The notes: generated by a model from the sequence alone, not told the origin. 64,000 bases of DNA from Hymenobacter edaphi (GCF_003258365.1 NZ_QHKM01000002.1:620001-684000), one strand, 5' to 3'. Counted from the stretch's first letter, positions 34,784-44,708 are shown. Numbers and translations: made by a program.

Positions 34784-37700
34784 TTAGCGCACGATTTCCA
34801 GCCAGCCCTTCGCGGTGCGGCCATCGGCAAACTGCAGCCGGTAGTAGTAGACGCCGGCAGGCAGGGTGCCGCCGCCCCAGTCGTTGGCGTAGGCGGCCGA
34901 TTCGTACACCGAGTTGCCCCAGCGCGAGAAGACCTGCAGGCGCGGCGGGCACCCGCGCGTGACGTCAAACACGTCGTTGAGCTGGTCGTTGTTGGGCGTG
35001 ATGATGTTGGGCACGGGCCGGGGCGCCAGCACCTCTACGGACGGCACCGACTGCATGACGGCGCAGCGCCCGCCGTTGTAGCGCACCGTGACGGTGGGCT
35101 GAAACTGCCGGGCGTGGTGGTACACGTGCTCCGGCGCGAGGCCGGTGGCGGAGGTACTGTCGCCGAAGTCCCAACGAACGTCGGCGGCGGCCAGCGCGGG
35201 GCTGCTGCTCAGGCTGAAGCGTACGCGCAGCGGGGCTTCGCGGTCCTGGGGGCACTGCACGCGCGCCCAGGCAGCAGTGACGACGGGTGCCGCCGCCGGG
35301 CTCACGCGCCGCGTGGCCGAGGCGGTGCAGGCGCCCACCGTAACCGTGTAGGTCAGGGTGACGGCGGCACTGAAGCCCGGCGGGGGCGTAAACAGCCCGC
35401 CGGACGTGATGCCAGGGCCGCTCCAGGTGCCGCCGGCCGGGGTGCCCCGCAGCTGCACGGCCTGAGTGCTGCCCGCGCAGAGCAGCGTATCGGGGTCGGG
35501 GCGCACGTTGGGGGGCGTCGAGATGCTGACCTGCCGGGTGGCCAGCACGGTGCAGCCGTGCTGGCTGTAGCTGTAGGTGAGCGTGTGCGTGCCCACGCCG
35601 GCCAGGCCCACCGAAAACGTGGAATCCCGTACGCCGGGGCCGCTGAACACGCCACCCGCCGGGGTGCCGTGCAGCGCGAAAACCGGCGGGGGCGTGGCAT
35701 TCAGGCAAAACGCGCTCTGGGGCAGCGCCGCCAACGTGACCGTGGGCGGGGGCGTGACGGTCATCAGCAAGTCGTCCTGGCTGGAGCACTGGCTCTGGCC
35801 GGGGGCGAGGTAGGCGTAGGTGAGCCGCTGCGCCCCCAGCAGCGCCAGGCTGGGCGTGAAGAAAAAGCCCGTGGCCACCGAGCCGCTGACGCCCGGCCCC
35901 GACCACACCCCGCCGAAGGGCGTGCCGCCGAGGCGCAGCGGCGCGGCCGTGGCGCAGAGGGTCTGGTCGAGGCCGGCCGCGGCGGTGCTGATTTCAAAGC
36001 TGAACTTCAGCGCCGCGTTGTTGCAATAGGTATTGGCTCCCAGGGTGGGGCTGTAGCTGCCCGCGCCCGGCGGGACCGGCCAGCGCCCGTTGCCGCAGGA
36101 GCACACGGCCTGGTAAATCACGCCGCGCGGGTCGAAGCGCGAGGTGCCGCCGTCGACGTGGTCACCCACGAACGGGTCGTAGGAGCCGTAGTAAGTGGCG
36201 TATTCGAGGACCTGCGCGAGGGGTGAGAGGGCCAGCAGGTAAAAGTCGCCGCCGTCGGTGGTGCGCTGCGCGGCATTGGCCGATACGGGCAGGCCGAAGG
36301 TGGTGCCGTTGGTGCCGAGCGGCGGGAAATGGTTGTTCAGCTCGCCGCCCCAGCCGCTGACGTAAATCCGGTCGCACTGGTCCACCAGAAAGGCGGTGGG
36401 CGAAATGTCGATGGTGCTGCGGCCCGAGCCGAACACGGTGGAGAAGCCGGTGGTCTGCAGGTTGGCGTCGAGCTGGTGGATGAACTGGTGGCTGCCGGGG
36501 TTGACGTAGCGGCCCGCCGTGACGGGGTAGCTGCCCAGGCTCTGGCCCAGCAGGTACACGTCGCCGTCGGTGTCGAGCTGCACGAAGTAGGCCTGGTCGT
36601 AGCTGTTGGTGCCCACGTAGCTGCCGCGCTCCAGGGCGCCGCCCGCCCCGATGCGCACCACGAAGCCATCGGCCGAGCCGCCGCGGGCGGTGGCGTGCAG
36701 GGGCGTGCCGGGCGTGGGAAAATCGAGGCTGGTGGTGCCGCCGCACACAAACAAGGCGCCGGTGGGCCCGAGCTGCAGCGAATACGCCGCATCGGCGCCC
36801 GCGCCGCCCAGAAAGCTGCTCCAGAGCAGGCTGGTCAGGCCGGGGTTGAGTTTGCACACCACCGCGTCAGAGTTGTTGCGGTAGGTGGTCTGGAAGCCGC
36901 CCGGCACCGGAAAGTTGCCCGAGGAGGTGTTGGAAGCCAGATACACGTTGTCGGCCGCGTCCACGATGATGTCGCCGCGAAACGGGTCGCCGTAGTTGTG
37001 CACCAGCGGGCTGGCCGTGCTCTGCGGGTCCAGAATGCCGTCGTTGCCGCTGCCGCCGAGGTAAGTCGAGCCCAGCAGGGCCGAGCCGCTGGCGTTGAAG
37101 CGCGTCACCACGATATCAGTGCCCGCCGGAATCAGGTAGCCCTGGCCGTAGGAATACGGGTCGACGGCGGTGCCGAGGTTGAAGCTGCGGTCGTAGGCAC
37201 CCGCGGTGGTGGGGTAGTCCAGCGACGACGAGGTGCCGAGCACCAGCAGCTCGCCCTGGTTGTTGACCACCATGCTCTCGGGGTAATCGGCCCGGGAGCC
37301 GCCGAGGTAAGTGGCCCATACGCGGGCGGCCGGGCCGGTGGCGGCGGTGTTGTACTTGATGATGGCAATATCGAGTGAGTCGGCGGGGCGCACGCGGAAG
37401 GCGCCGGGCGAAGCCGGGTAGCCCACCCCGAAAATGATGCCGCCGGAGTACAGGTTGCCCTGCTGGTCGTAGGTGGCCGTGAAGCCCCAGTTGTCCTTGC
37501 GCGAGCCGGTGTAGGTGGAAAACACCACGGTCGGGTCGATGGTTAGCGGGCGCCGCTGGTCGTAGCGGCCGAGGCGGAAATGGACGTCCCGGCCCTGCAG
37601 CACGTAGCGGCAGGCCACGGCTTGGCGCTGGCCGCGGGCGTCGAGCTGCCAGGCCTGCGGAGCCAGCTCGGTGATGGTGCCCACGCCGGTCTGAATCAGC

Positions 37701-38266
37701 AGGGAGCCATCGGGGCGCAGGTGCAGCTGGTCGGCCCCGGCGTAGTGCAGGCCGATCAGGGCGGCGTCGGCCCCGGCGGCCAGCTCGAAGTCGTATTCCA
37801 GCTGCTCCTGGGCGTTTTCGTAAAGGCGCGCGTCGATGCCGGGCCAGAGCCGGCGGTAGCGCAGCTGGCGGTAGCCGGGTACCTGGCTGGCCCAGCGGCG
37901 CGGGTTGTTGCCGCGGAAGTAGTTGCGCACCTCGCCGGTGGGCGCGGCGGGCTCCAGTGCCGCCGGGGCCGCCCCGATAAACTGCAGCTGTACGGCGTGC
38001 CCGCGCAGCTGGGCGGGCAGCGGCGGCCGCTCGGTGGCGCCGCCAGCCGGGTGCCGGTGCGGCTCCAGGGGCTCGGTCAGCACGTACGTCAGGCCCCGGG
38101 CTTCGGCGTAGAGCTGCCCGCCGGGCACGGCGGCCGAGTAGCGCACCGCCGCGGCCCACTGCCCGCGGTTTTCGATGAATTCCAGGTGGGTGGGCGGCCC
38201 TTCGACGGCGCGCGCCGGGGCGTGAAAGACCGATAAGCCAAGCAGCAGGAGCAGTAACCGACGCAA
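34784..38266 (-). CDS. SBBP-repeat secreted protein with gliding/T9SS type B C-terminal domain, copy 1
   Basis: About 1160 residues if started at GTG 38266 (MLRRLLLLLLGLSVFHAPARA); the frame continues to a GTG at 38305, but that start lies inside a terminator stem. After the signal peptide comes HLEFIENRGQW, the conserved entry of a family that reads FDDN-like SBBP propeller repeats (YLGGSRADYPESMVVNNQGE, YLGGSGNDGI, SSFLGGAGADAAYSLQLG). Then Ig/PKD-like modules (GTPAGGVFSGPGVRDSTFSV and copies) and a PKD domain with VRWDFGDSTSATG. The end (NIITPNNDQLNDVFDV, VFSRWGNSVYES, TAKGWLEIVR) is the gliding-motility/CHU_C type B T9SS domain. Secreted, cell-surface. It is a paralog of the adjacent upstream gene. 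Confidence 0.87.
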   Translation of the reverse strand: MRRLLLLLLGLSVFHAPARAVEGPPTHLEFIENRGQWAAAVRYSAAVPGGQLYAEARGLTYVLTEPLEPHRHPAGGATERPPLPAQLRGHAVQLQFIGAAPAALEPAAPTGEVRNYFRGNNPRRWASQVPGYRQLRYRRLWPGIDARLYENAQEQLEYDFELAAGADAALIGLHYAGADQLHLRPDGSLLIQTGVGTITELAPQAWQLDARGQRQAVACRYVLQGRDVHFRLGRYDQRRPLTIDPTVVFSTYTGSRKDNWGFTATYDQQGNLYSGGIIFGVGYPASPGAFRVRPADSLDIAIIKYNTAATGPAARVWATYLGGSRADYPESMVVNNQGELLVLGTSSSLDYPTTAGAYDRSFNLGTAVDPYSYGQGYLIPAGTDIVVTRFNASGSALLGSTYLGGSGNDGILDPQSTASPLVHNYGDPFRGDIIVDAADNVYLASNTSSGNFPVPGGFQTTYRNNSDAVVCKLNPGLTSLLWSSFLGGAGADAAYSLQLGPTGALFVCGGTTSLDFPTPGTPLHATARGGSADGFVVRIGAGGALERGSYVGTNSYDQAYFVQLDTDGDVYLLGQSLGSYPVTAGRYVNPGSHQFIHQLDANLQTTGFSTVFGSGRSTIDISPTAFLVDQCDRIYVSGWGGELNNHFPPLGTNGTTFGLPVSANAAQRTTDGGDFYLLALSPLAQVLEYATYYGSYDPFVGDHVDGGTSRFDPRGVIYQAVCSCGNGRWPVPPGAGSYSPTLGANTYCNNAALKFSFEISTAAAGLDQTLCATAAPLRLGGTPFGGVWSGPGVSGSVATGFFFTPSLALLGAQRLTYAYLAPGQSQCSSQDDLLMTVTPPPTVTLAALPQSAFCLNATPPPVFALHGTPAGGVFSGPGVRDSTFSVGLAGVGTHTLTYSYSQHGCTVLATRQVSISTPPNVRPDPDTLLCAGSTQAVQLRGTPAGGTWSGPGITSGGLFTPPPGFSAAVTLTYTVTVGACTASATRRVSPAAAPVVTAAWARVQCPQDREAPLRVRFSLSSSPALAAADVRWDFGDSTSATGLAPEHVYHHARQFQPTVTVRYNGGRCAVMQSVPSVEVLAPRPVPNIITPNNDQLNDVFDVTRGCPPRLQVFSRWGNSVYESAAYANDWGGGTLPAGVYYYRLQFADGRTAKGWLEIVR

Positions 38267-38283
38267 CACAAACGGTAGAAAAT

Positions 38284-38320
38284 GACAGACCACCGAATGT
38301 AGCACATTCGGTGGTCTGTC
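38284..38320 (-). terminator. Terminator between the two SBBP paralogs
   Basis: Perfect 17-bp arms GACAGACCACCGAATGT/ACATTCGGTGGTCTGTC with a 3-nt loop; the minus strand then reads CATTTTC. It ends the upstream paralog and removes in-frame starts at 38305 and 38307 from consideration for the downstream one. Confidence 0.85.
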
Positions 38321-38339
38321 GGGCAGGGGCGGCGCCTGG

Positions 38340-41300
38340 TTAGCGGCGGATTTCCAGCCAGCCCTTGGCCGTGCGGCCTTCCGCGTCGGCCAGGTGGTAA
38401 TAATAGATGCCGTCGGGCAGCTTGTCGCCGCCGTTGCCCCTCACCCCGCCGGCCCAGTCGTTTTGGTAGTTCTGGGTTTCGTACACCAGGTTGCCCCAGC
38501 GCGAGAAGACCTTGATGGCGACCGGCAGGCAGCTCAGGCGCTGCTCAAACGTGTCGTTCTGTCCGTCGCCGTTCGGGGTGATGATGTTCGGAATAAACGG
38601 GCTGCCGACGTACACCGGGGCGAAGCGCGTGGTCGAGGAGCAGGAGGAGTTGTAGCGGGCCGTGAACCGGACCTGGTATTTCCCCGGCTTGGCGTACACG
38701 TGCGTCGGAAACTGCTCGGTGCTCTGCACCACGTCGTCCCGCTCCGCGTCGCCGAAATTCCACTCGTAGCTGCTGGCGTAGAGCAGGTCGTGGTTGAAGG
38801 TGTGCGTAAACGGCGCCAGGCCGGTGTAAGAGGGCAGGTCTTCGCCGGGGCGGGGCTTCAGCGGGCAGGTGGGCAGGTCGAACACCTGGTTGGTGCGGTC
38901 TTCGGGCACCAGCATCACGCGCAGCTGGGCCGCGTTCAGGCAGCCGGTGGTGGCGCGGTAGGTGTAAGTGAGCATCACCGGGCCGCTGCTGCCGGGCACC
39001 GGGGTATACTGGCCGTCGGGCGTGCAGCCGGGGCCGCTCCAGGTGCCGCCCAGGGGGGAGCCCTGCAGGCGGTAGCCGCCGCGCTGGAAGGAGCACAGGG
39101 CCGTGTCGCGGCCGGCCACCACCACGGGCAGGTTGTTGACCAGGATGCGCTGCGTGGCCGAGCCGCACTGCAGCGCGGGCAGGTCGTAGCGCACGGTATG
39201 GGTGCCCGGGCCCGCCGCCCGCGGGCTGAACTGGTCGCCGGTGACGCCCGGGCCGCTCCAGGTGCCCCCGCTCACGGTGGCCGTCAGGCGAATGGGGGCT
39301 TCGTCGAGGCAGATCTGCGGGGGCAGGGCAAACGTGACCGGCGTAATGGGCAGCACCGTCATGTTCAGGGTGCTGGTGGTGACGCAGGTGCCGGTGCTGG
39401 CGACGGTGTACGTCAGCGGGTGCACGCCCACGGCGGCCGGGCCGGGCGCGAAGGTGTAGCCCGCCGCCGCCGAGCCCGTCACGCCGGTGCCCGCCCAGGT
39501 GCCGCCCGCTGGCGAGCCGCCCAGGCGCAGCGGAGCCGCGTCCACGCAGATGCTCTGGTTGGGGCCGGCCACCGCCACGTTCATGCCGAAGTCAATCTTG
39601 AAGGCGGCGTTGTTGCAGTTCGAGGCCCCGTTGCTGGCGGAGTAGGCGCCGGCCCCGGGCGGAATCGGGAAGCTCGACGAGCCGCCGCAGCCCCCGCACA
39701 CGGCCTGGTACACGAAGCCGCGGCGGTCGAAGCGCGAGGTGCCGCCGTCGACGTGCTCCTCGTTGCTGCCGCCGAAGTAAGTAGCGTATTCCAGCGAGGC
39801 GGCGTAGGGCGCCAGCTGCATCAGGTAGAAGTCGTTGCCGTCGGTGGTGCGCTGAATGGCGTTGCTGGTCACGGGCAGGCCGCGGGTGTCCTCGTTGCCG
39901 TAGCTGCCGCCGTTGATGTCGCCGCCCCAGCCGCAGATGTAAATCCGCTCGCACTGATCCACCAGGAAGGCCGTGGGCGAAATGTCGGGGTTGCTGCGGC
40001 CGGTGCCGAAGGCCGTGCTCAGCACCGCGCTGCTCAGGTCGGGCGCCAGCTTGTTGATAAACTGCCGGCCGTTGGCGTTGGCGTACACGTTGCCCACGAT
40101 GGGCCACTGGCCGCGCGTCTGGCCCAGGGCGTACACCCCGCCCTGCCCGTCGAGCTGCAGAAAATACACCTCGTCGTGCTGGCCGGTGCCCAGGTAGCTC
40201 ACGCGCCGGGCCTGGTAGCCGCTGCCCGCGCTGGGCGAGAGCCGGGCAATGTAGCCGTCGACGCCGCCGAACAGGCTGGCCTGGTAGGCGCCGGTGGTGG
40301 GGCCCAGGTCGGTGCTGGTGGTGCCGCCGCCGATGTAAATGTCGCGGGCCGCGTTGATCTGAATGGAGTAGGCCGCATCGGCACCCGCGCCGCCGAAGTA
40401 GCTGGAAAAGGTGAGGGCGCTGAGCGTGGGCGAGAGGCGGGCCACCACCGCGTCGTAGAGGCCGCCGCGGTGGCTGGTCTGCACCGCCCCCACCAGCGGA
40501 AAGTTGGTCGACGCGGTGCTGCTGGCAATGTACACGTTGTCGTCGCTGTCCACGGTGATGTCGCCGCGGAACTGGTCGCCGTAGTTGTGCACCAGCTGGT
40601 TAAACGAGCCGGTGGTCGTCAGCAGGCCGTCGTTGCCGGTGCCGCCCAGGAAGGTCGAGCCCACCAGGCCCGCGCCGTTGCCGCTCAGGCGCGTCACCAC
40701 GATGTCGGAGCCGGCGGTGTAGCTGATGCCGCTCAGCGGCACGAAGCCCGGCCCGCCCTCGAAGTGCTGGTCGAAGCCGTTGCCCGTCACGGGGTAAGTG
40801 GGGGAGGAGGTCGTGCCCAGAATCAGCAGGTCGCCCTGGCTGTTCACCACCAGGCTGTGGGGCACATCGGCGCCGGCGCCGCCGATATAGGTGGCCCACA
40901 GGCGCGAGGCGCTGCCGCTGACGGCGGTGTTGTACTTGATGATGGCCATGTCGACCACGCCGCCAAAGGAGGTGTCGAAGGCGCCCGGGCTGGTGGGGTA
41001 GCCGGTGGCGAAGGTGATGCCGCCGGAGTACATGTTGCCTTGCTGGTCGTAGGTGGCCGTGAAGCCCCAGTTATCGGCCGTCGAGCCCGTAAACGAGGAA
41101 AAAACCACGGTCGGGTCGATGGTCAGCGGACGCAGGTGGTCGTAGCGGCCCAGCTCGAAGCGCACCTCGCGGCCCTGCAGCACGTAGCGGCAGCTCACCG
41201 GCTGCTGCCGGCCATTGGCGTCGAGCTGCCAAGCCTGCGGGGCCAGCTCCGTGACGGTGCCCACCGAGGTGCCTACCTCCAGCACGCCGTCGGGGCGCAG

Positions 41301-41861
41301 GCGCAGCTGGTCGGCCCCGTCGTAGCGCAGGCGGATGCGGCCGGCGTCGGCCCGGGCGGCCAGCTCAAAGTCGTATTCCAGCTGGCCCTGGCGGTTTTCG
41401 TAGAGGTGCGCGTCGATGCCGGCCCACAGGCCCTGGTAGCGCAGCTCGCGGTAGCCGCCCACGCCCGAAGTCCAGCGCTTGGCGTCGTTGCCGAGCAGGT
41501 AGTTGCGCACCTCGCCGGTGGGCAGGGTGGGCTGCAGGACGGCGCCGCTGCGGGCCCCCACGAAGCGCATGCTGTAGGCGTGGCCGTGCAGCTTGTCGGC
41601 GGCGGCGGCGCCTTCCTTGCCGTGGCGGTGGTGGGCCGCCAGCTGCTGCGGGTCGACGAAGGAATAGGTCAGGCCCGCGGCTTCCACGAACAGGCGGCCG
41701 GCGGGCAGCGGGGCGGCGTAGCGGACGCGGCTGTCCCACTGGCCTTTGTTCTCGATGAACTCCAGGCTGCGGGTGGGCGGCTCGCTGCGGGCCTGCGCCA
41801 GGGTGGGGAGGGTCAACAGGCTGAGCAGCACCGCCGCCCGGCCAAGGATAGAGAGAAACAT
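38340..41861 (-). CDS. SBBP-repeat secreted protein with gliding/T9SS type B C-terminal domain, copy 2
   Basis: 1173 residues from ATG 41861 (MFLSILGRAAVLLSLLTLPT, signal peptide); the frame goes on to 42008, but without leader character. Same architecture as its neighbour: RSLEFIENKGQWDSRVRY, SBBP propeller repeats (YIGGAGADVPHSLVVNSQGD, TFLGGTGNDGLL, SYFGGAGADAAYSIQINAA), a Cys-containing GGCGGSSSFPIPPGAGAYSA segment, Ig/PKD-like repeats and a C-terminal domain FIPNIITPNGDGQNDTFEQ ending TAKGWLEIRR. Type B CTDs mark T9SS cargo such as SprB-like adhesins. Function is likely surface or gliding-related, without direct evidence. It diverges from the EEP gene. Confidence 0.9.
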   Translation of the reverse strand: MFLSILGRAAVLLSLLTLPTLAQARSEPPTRSLEFIENKGQWDSRVRYAAPLPAGRLFVEAAGLTYSFVDPQQLAAHHRHGKEGAAAADKLHGHAYSMRFVGARSGAVLQPTLPTGEVRNYLLGNDAKRWTSGVGGYRELRYQGLWAGIDAHLYENRQGQLEYDFELAARADAGRIRLRYDGADQLRLRPDGVLEVGTSVGTVTELAPQAWQLDANGRQQPVSCRYVLQGREVRFELGRYDHLRPLTIDPTVVFSSFTGSTADNWGFTATYDQQGNMYSGGITFATGYPTSPGAFDTSFGGVVDMAIIKYNTAVSGSASRLWATYIGGAGADVPHSLVVNSQGDLLILGTTSSPTYPVTGNGFDQHFEGGPGFVPLSGISYTAGSDIVVTRLSGNGAGLVGSTFLGGTGNDGLLTTTGSFNQLVHNYGDQFRGDITVDSDDNVYIASSTASTNFPLVGAVQTSHRGGLYDAVVARLSPTLSALTFSSYFGGAGADAAYSIQINAARDIYIGGGTTSTDLGPTTGAYQASLFGGVDGYIARLSPSAGSGYQARRVSYLGTGQHDEVYFLQLDGQGGVYALGQTRGQWPIVGNVYANANGRQFINKLAPDLSSAVLSTAFGTGRSNPDISPTAFLVDQCERIYICGWGGDINGGSYGNEDTRGLPVTSNAIQRTTDGNDFYLMQLAPYAASLEYATYFGGSNEEHVDGGTSRFDRRGFVYQAVCGGCGGSSSFPIPPGAGAYSASNGASNCNNAAFKIDFGMNVAVAGPNQSICVDAAPLRLGGSPAGGTWAGTGVTGSAAAGYTFAPGPAAVGVHPLTYTVASTGTCVTTSTLNMTVLPITPVTFALPPQICLDEAPIRLTATVSGGTWSGPGVTGDQFSPRAAGPGTHTVRYDLPALQCGSATQRILVNNLPVVVAGRDTALCSFQRGGYRLQGSPLGGTWSGPGCTPDGQYTPVPGSSGPVMLTYTYRATTGCLNAAQLRVMLVPEDRTNQVFDLPTCPLKPRPGEDLPSYTGLAPFTHTFNHDLLYASSYEWNFGDAERDDVVQSTEQFPTHVYAKPGKYQVRFTARYNSSCSSTTRFAPVYVGSPFIPNIITPNGDGQNDTFEQRLSCLPVAIKVFSRWGNLVYETQNYQNDWAGGVRGNGGDKLPDGIYYYHLADAEGRTAKGWLEIRR

Positions 41862-41955
41862 GGGACGGTAATCGTGTATCACCCCGAAGGTACAACGAAA
41901 CCAGCGCGTTCGTGCCCGGCTCACCCGATCGTGTGATTGGCGTCGAAATGCGTCG

Positions 41956-41963
41956 TAGGTTTG
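41956..41963 (+). promoter_or_regulatory. -7 promoter element of the EEP-family gene
   Basis: TAGGTTTG matches TAnnTTTG; TTG at 41937-41939 with a 16-nt spacer (slightly short). Its position supports GTG 41990 as the real start rather than in-frame starts 5' of it. Confidence 0.5.
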
Positions 41964-41989
41964 CGGCTTCACGGTTTGGTTGGTATCCG

Positions 41990-43087
41990 GTGCGTCGTTC
42001 ATTTGCATTCAAGCTCACGCTGCTCACGCTGGCCTGGCTCGTTCTGGCCATAGGGTGCATGCAAGTGCCGACAAGGTTGCTTTGGCCCGCCGCTTTTGGG
42101 GCCCTCACGCTGCCCGCGGCCCTGGCCGCGAATGGTGGGTGGCTGATTTACTGGCTGATGCGCCGCTGGCCGGTGGCCCTGCTGCCGCTGGCCGCGCTGC
42201 TGCTCGGCTGGCCGCACCTGCAGCGCGGGCTGGCCCTGCACCTGCCCGCGGCCCCGCCGCCCGCCGATTCGGTGTCGGTGCGCGTGATTAGCGCCAACGT
42301 GCGGATTTTCAACGTGTACCCCCAGCTGCGCGACCCGGACCTGGCCTCCACCAAGACCATGATTCGCTACCTGGCCGACAGCCCGGCCGACGTGCTCTGC
42401 CTGCAGGAGTTCTACACCGAGCCCCGGCCCACGCAGGACGGCACCGTGTTCAACACGGAGCGGCAGCTCGGCAAAATGAGTGAGCGGCGGGCGTTTGTGT
42501 CGACCACGCTCACCAACCGCGTCGGCGCCAAGTTCGGGCTGGCCATCTTTTCGCGCTTTCCCATCGTGCGCCGCGGCGTCATTCAGTTCGGGCGCCTCAC
42601 CCAGAACCACGCCATGTGGGCCGACCTGCGCCTGCCCCAGGGCGACACGGTGCGCGTGTTCAACGCCCACCTGCAGAGCATGAGCATGGCCGAGCAGGAC
42701 ATCGTGGACAGCTACAGCAGCAAGGCGGGCTTCAAGGCCAAGAGCATTGGGCTGCTGCGGCGCTTCAAGCGCGGCATGGTGCAGCGCAGCGTGCAGGTCG
42801 ATACGCTGGTCGGGCGCATCGAGCGCAGCCCCTATCCGGTGCTGCTCTGCGCCGACCTGAACGATTTGCCCTACAGCTACAGCTACGACCAGCTGGCCGA
42901 CCACCTGCAGAACGCCTGGGCTACGGTGGGCCTGGGCGTGGGCGCCACCTACAACGGCAAGCTGCCCCTGCTGCGCATCGACCAGCAGTTTGCCGGCCCG
43001 CAGTTCCGGGTGCTGGGCTGCCGCGTGCGCCGCGACATGCCGTATTCCGACCACTTTCCGGTGGAAGCGGAGTATCGATTGAGATGA
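41990..43087 (+). CDS. Endonuclease/exonuclease/phosphatase family protein with membrane helices
   Basis: 365 residues from GTG 41990 (MRRSFAFKLTLLTLAWLVLA); alternative in-frame starts lie at 41948 (ATG) and 41912, but a promoter-like box at 41956 lies downstream of them. The N-terminal 80 residues have two to three hydrophobic helices (LLTLAWLVLAIGC, LLPLAALLLGW). The rest is an EEP fold: VRVISANVRIFNVY with the entry Asn, ADVLCLQEFYTE with metal-binding Glu, NHAMWADLRL, VFNAHLQSMSM with His, and CADLNDLPYSYSY plus PYSDHFPVEAEYRL with the terminal Asp-His pair. All catalytic residues are retained, so probably an active phosphodiesterase at the membrane; substrate unknown. Confidence 0.87.
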   Translation: MRRSFAFKLTLLTLAWLVLAIGCMQVPTRLLWPAAFGALTLPAALAANGGWLIYWLMRRWPVALLPLAALLLGWPHLQRGLALHLPAAPPPADSVSVRVISANVRIFNVYPQLRDPDLASTKTMIRYLADSPADVLCLQEFYTEPRPTQDGTVFNTERQLGKMSERRAFVSTTLTNRVGAKFGLAIFSRFPIVRRGVIQFGRLTQNHAMWADLRLPQGDTVRVFNAHLQSMSMAEQDIVDSYSSKAGFKAKSIGLLRRFKRGMVQRSVQVDTLVGRIERSPYPVLLCADLNDLPYSYSYDQLADHLQNAWATVGLGVGATYNGKLPLLRIDQQFAGPQFRVLGCRVRRDMPYSDHFPVEAEYRLR

Positions 43088-43190
43088 GTAAAAGCGCACA
43101 TGCGTAGAGCGTAGAGTAGAAAGGTTGCCCGCGAGCAAACATCCTGCCTATCTACCCGCTTACTGGTCTTCATCTACTCCCCCGACTCAC

Positions 43191-43198
43191 TACCTTTG
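43191..43198 (+). promoter_or_regulatory. -7 promoter element abutting cysS start
   Basis: TACCTTTG exactly matches TAnnTTTG and ends 4 bases before the cysS ATG (43203). No TTG at the usual distance. Transcription would start at or near the A of ATG. Confidence 0.6.
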
Positions 43199-43202
43199 CC
43201 CC

Positions 43203-44705
43203 ATGCAACACCCACTGTCGCTCCACAACACGCTTACGCGCAAGAAAGAACCGTTTGTCCCCGTGCACGCCCCCTTCGTGGGCGTGTACCTCTGCGGCCC
43301 GACGGTGTACAGCGAAGCGCACGTGGGCAACGCCCGCGGCCCGGTGGTGTTCGACGTGCTGACGCGCTACCTGCGCCAGTTGGGCTACTCGGTGCGCTAC
43401 GTGCGCAACATCACCGATGTGGGCCACCTCGTGGGTGATGCCGACGAGGGCGAAGACAAAATCAGCAAGATGGCCCGGGCCCAGAAGCTGGAGCCCATGC
43501 AGGTGGCCCAGGACTACGCCAACCGCTACCGCCGCCACATGGAGGCCCTGGGCTGCCTGCCGCCCGACATCGAGCCGCTGGCCACCGGCCACATCATCGA
43601 GCAGATTCAGATGATCGAGGAAATCATCCAGAACGGCTTCGCCTACGAGGTCAACGGCTCGGTGTACTTCGACGTGCCCCGCTACAACGAGGCCGGCAAC
43701 GGCTACGGCAAGCTCTCGGGCCGGGTGCCGGAGGAACTGCTCAGCGGCTCCCGCGACAACCTCGCCGGCCAGGACGAAAAGCGCAGCCCCCTGGACTTCG
43801 CGCTCTGGAAAAAGGCCGATGAGCGGCACCTGATGCGCTGGCCCTCGCCCTGGGGCGAAGGATTTCCCGGCTGGCACCTGGAATGCTCGGCCATGAGCCG
43901 CAAGTACCTCGGGCAGGTGTCCGACATCCACGGCGGTGGGCTGGATTTGATGTTTCCGCACCACGAGTGCGAAATAGCCCAGAGCCAGGCCAGCCACTCG
44001 CACACCGACGAGGCGCGGGTGTGGCTGCACAACAACATGATTACGGTGAACGGGCAGAAGATGAGCAAGTCGTTCGGCAACTTCATCACCATGTCGGAGC
44101 TGTTCGAAGGCCGCCACGCCTCCCTCTCGCAGGCCTACTCGCCCATGGTGGTGCGCTTTTTCCTGCTCCAGGCCCACTACCGCAGCACCGTCGACTTCAG
44201 CGACGAGGGCCTGAAGGCCGCCAGCAAGGGCTACCGCAAGCTGATGAACGGCCTGCGGCAGATCGAGCGGCTGCAGCTGCCCGAGGGCACCGAGCGCGCC
44301 GCCGATACCGCCGCGGCCGACGCGGAGCTGCGCAAGCTGGTGCAGGATTGCTACGCGGGCCTCAACGACGACCTGAACACGGCCCGCGCCGTGGCGGCGC
44401 TGTTCAACCTGCTGCGCAAGTTCAACGGCTACTACAACCAGCCCGCCACGCTGGCCCAGGCAAGCGAAGCCGCCCTGCAGGAAGCCACCGCCGCCTACCG
44501 CACGCTGGTGGTCGACATTCTGGGCCTGCGCGACGAGCCCCGGGCCAACGCCGAGGAACTGCTGGGCCTCACGCTGCAGTTCTACGCCGAAGCCAAGTCG
44601 GCCAAGGACTACGCCAAAGTGGACACCATCCGGGCCGCGCTCAAGGAGCAGGGCATCCTGGTGAAAGACACCAAGGCCGGCGTCGACTGGGCCTACGAAG
44701 AATAG
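43203..44705 (+). CDS. cysS: Cysteinyl-tRNA synthetase
   Basis: 500 residues from ATG 43203 ([20 protein letters not shown]), a normal CysRS length. Charges tRNA-Cys. Zn-binding and catalytic signatures: [18 protein letters not shown] (HIGH box, about 38-43), [31 protein letters not shown] and KMSKSFGN (about 286-290). The DALR-like anticodon-binding region follows ([20 protein letters not shown]). A -7 promoter box ends 4 nt before the ATG. Cysteine charging is of interest because the metY leader in this window contains a poly-Cys frame (52-57 kb). Confidence 0.97.
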   Translation: MQHPLSLHNTLTRKKEPFVPVHAPFVGVYLCGPTVYSEAHVGNARGPVVFDVLTRYLRQLGYSVRYVRNITDVGHLVGDADEGEDKISKMARAQKLEPMQVAQDYANRYRRHMEALGCLPPDIEPLATGHIIEQIQMIEEIIQNGFAYEVNGSVYFDVPRYNEAGNGYGKLSGRVPEELLSGSRDNLAGQDEKRSPLDFALWKKADERHLMRWPSPWGEGFPGWHLECSAMSRKYLGQVSDIHGGGLDLMFPHHECEIAQSQASHSHTDEARVWLHNNMITVNGQKMSKSFGNFITMSELFEGRHASLSQAYSPMVVRFFLLQAHYRSTVDFSDEGLKAASKGYRKLMNGLRQIERLQLPEGTERAADTAAADAELRKLVQDCYAGLNDDLNTARAVAALFNLLRKFNGYYNQPATLAQASEAALQEATAAYRTLVVDILGLRDEPRANAEELLGLTLQFYAEAKSAKDYAKVDTIRAALKEQGILVKDTKAGVDWAYEE

Positions 44706-44708
44706 TTA

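Noticed and set aside
38305-38307. Two possible starts of the first SBBP gene (GTG 38305, ATG 38307 in another frame)
   Set aside because: Both lie inside a 37-bp terminator stem; GTG 38266 begins a proper signal peptide.
38394-41936. 1180-codon plus-strand open frame opposite the second SBBP protein
   Set aside because: It is fully antisense to a gene with clear domains, has a His/Gly/Val/Arg-rich composition and no signal or domain; it comes from GC-rich codon usage.
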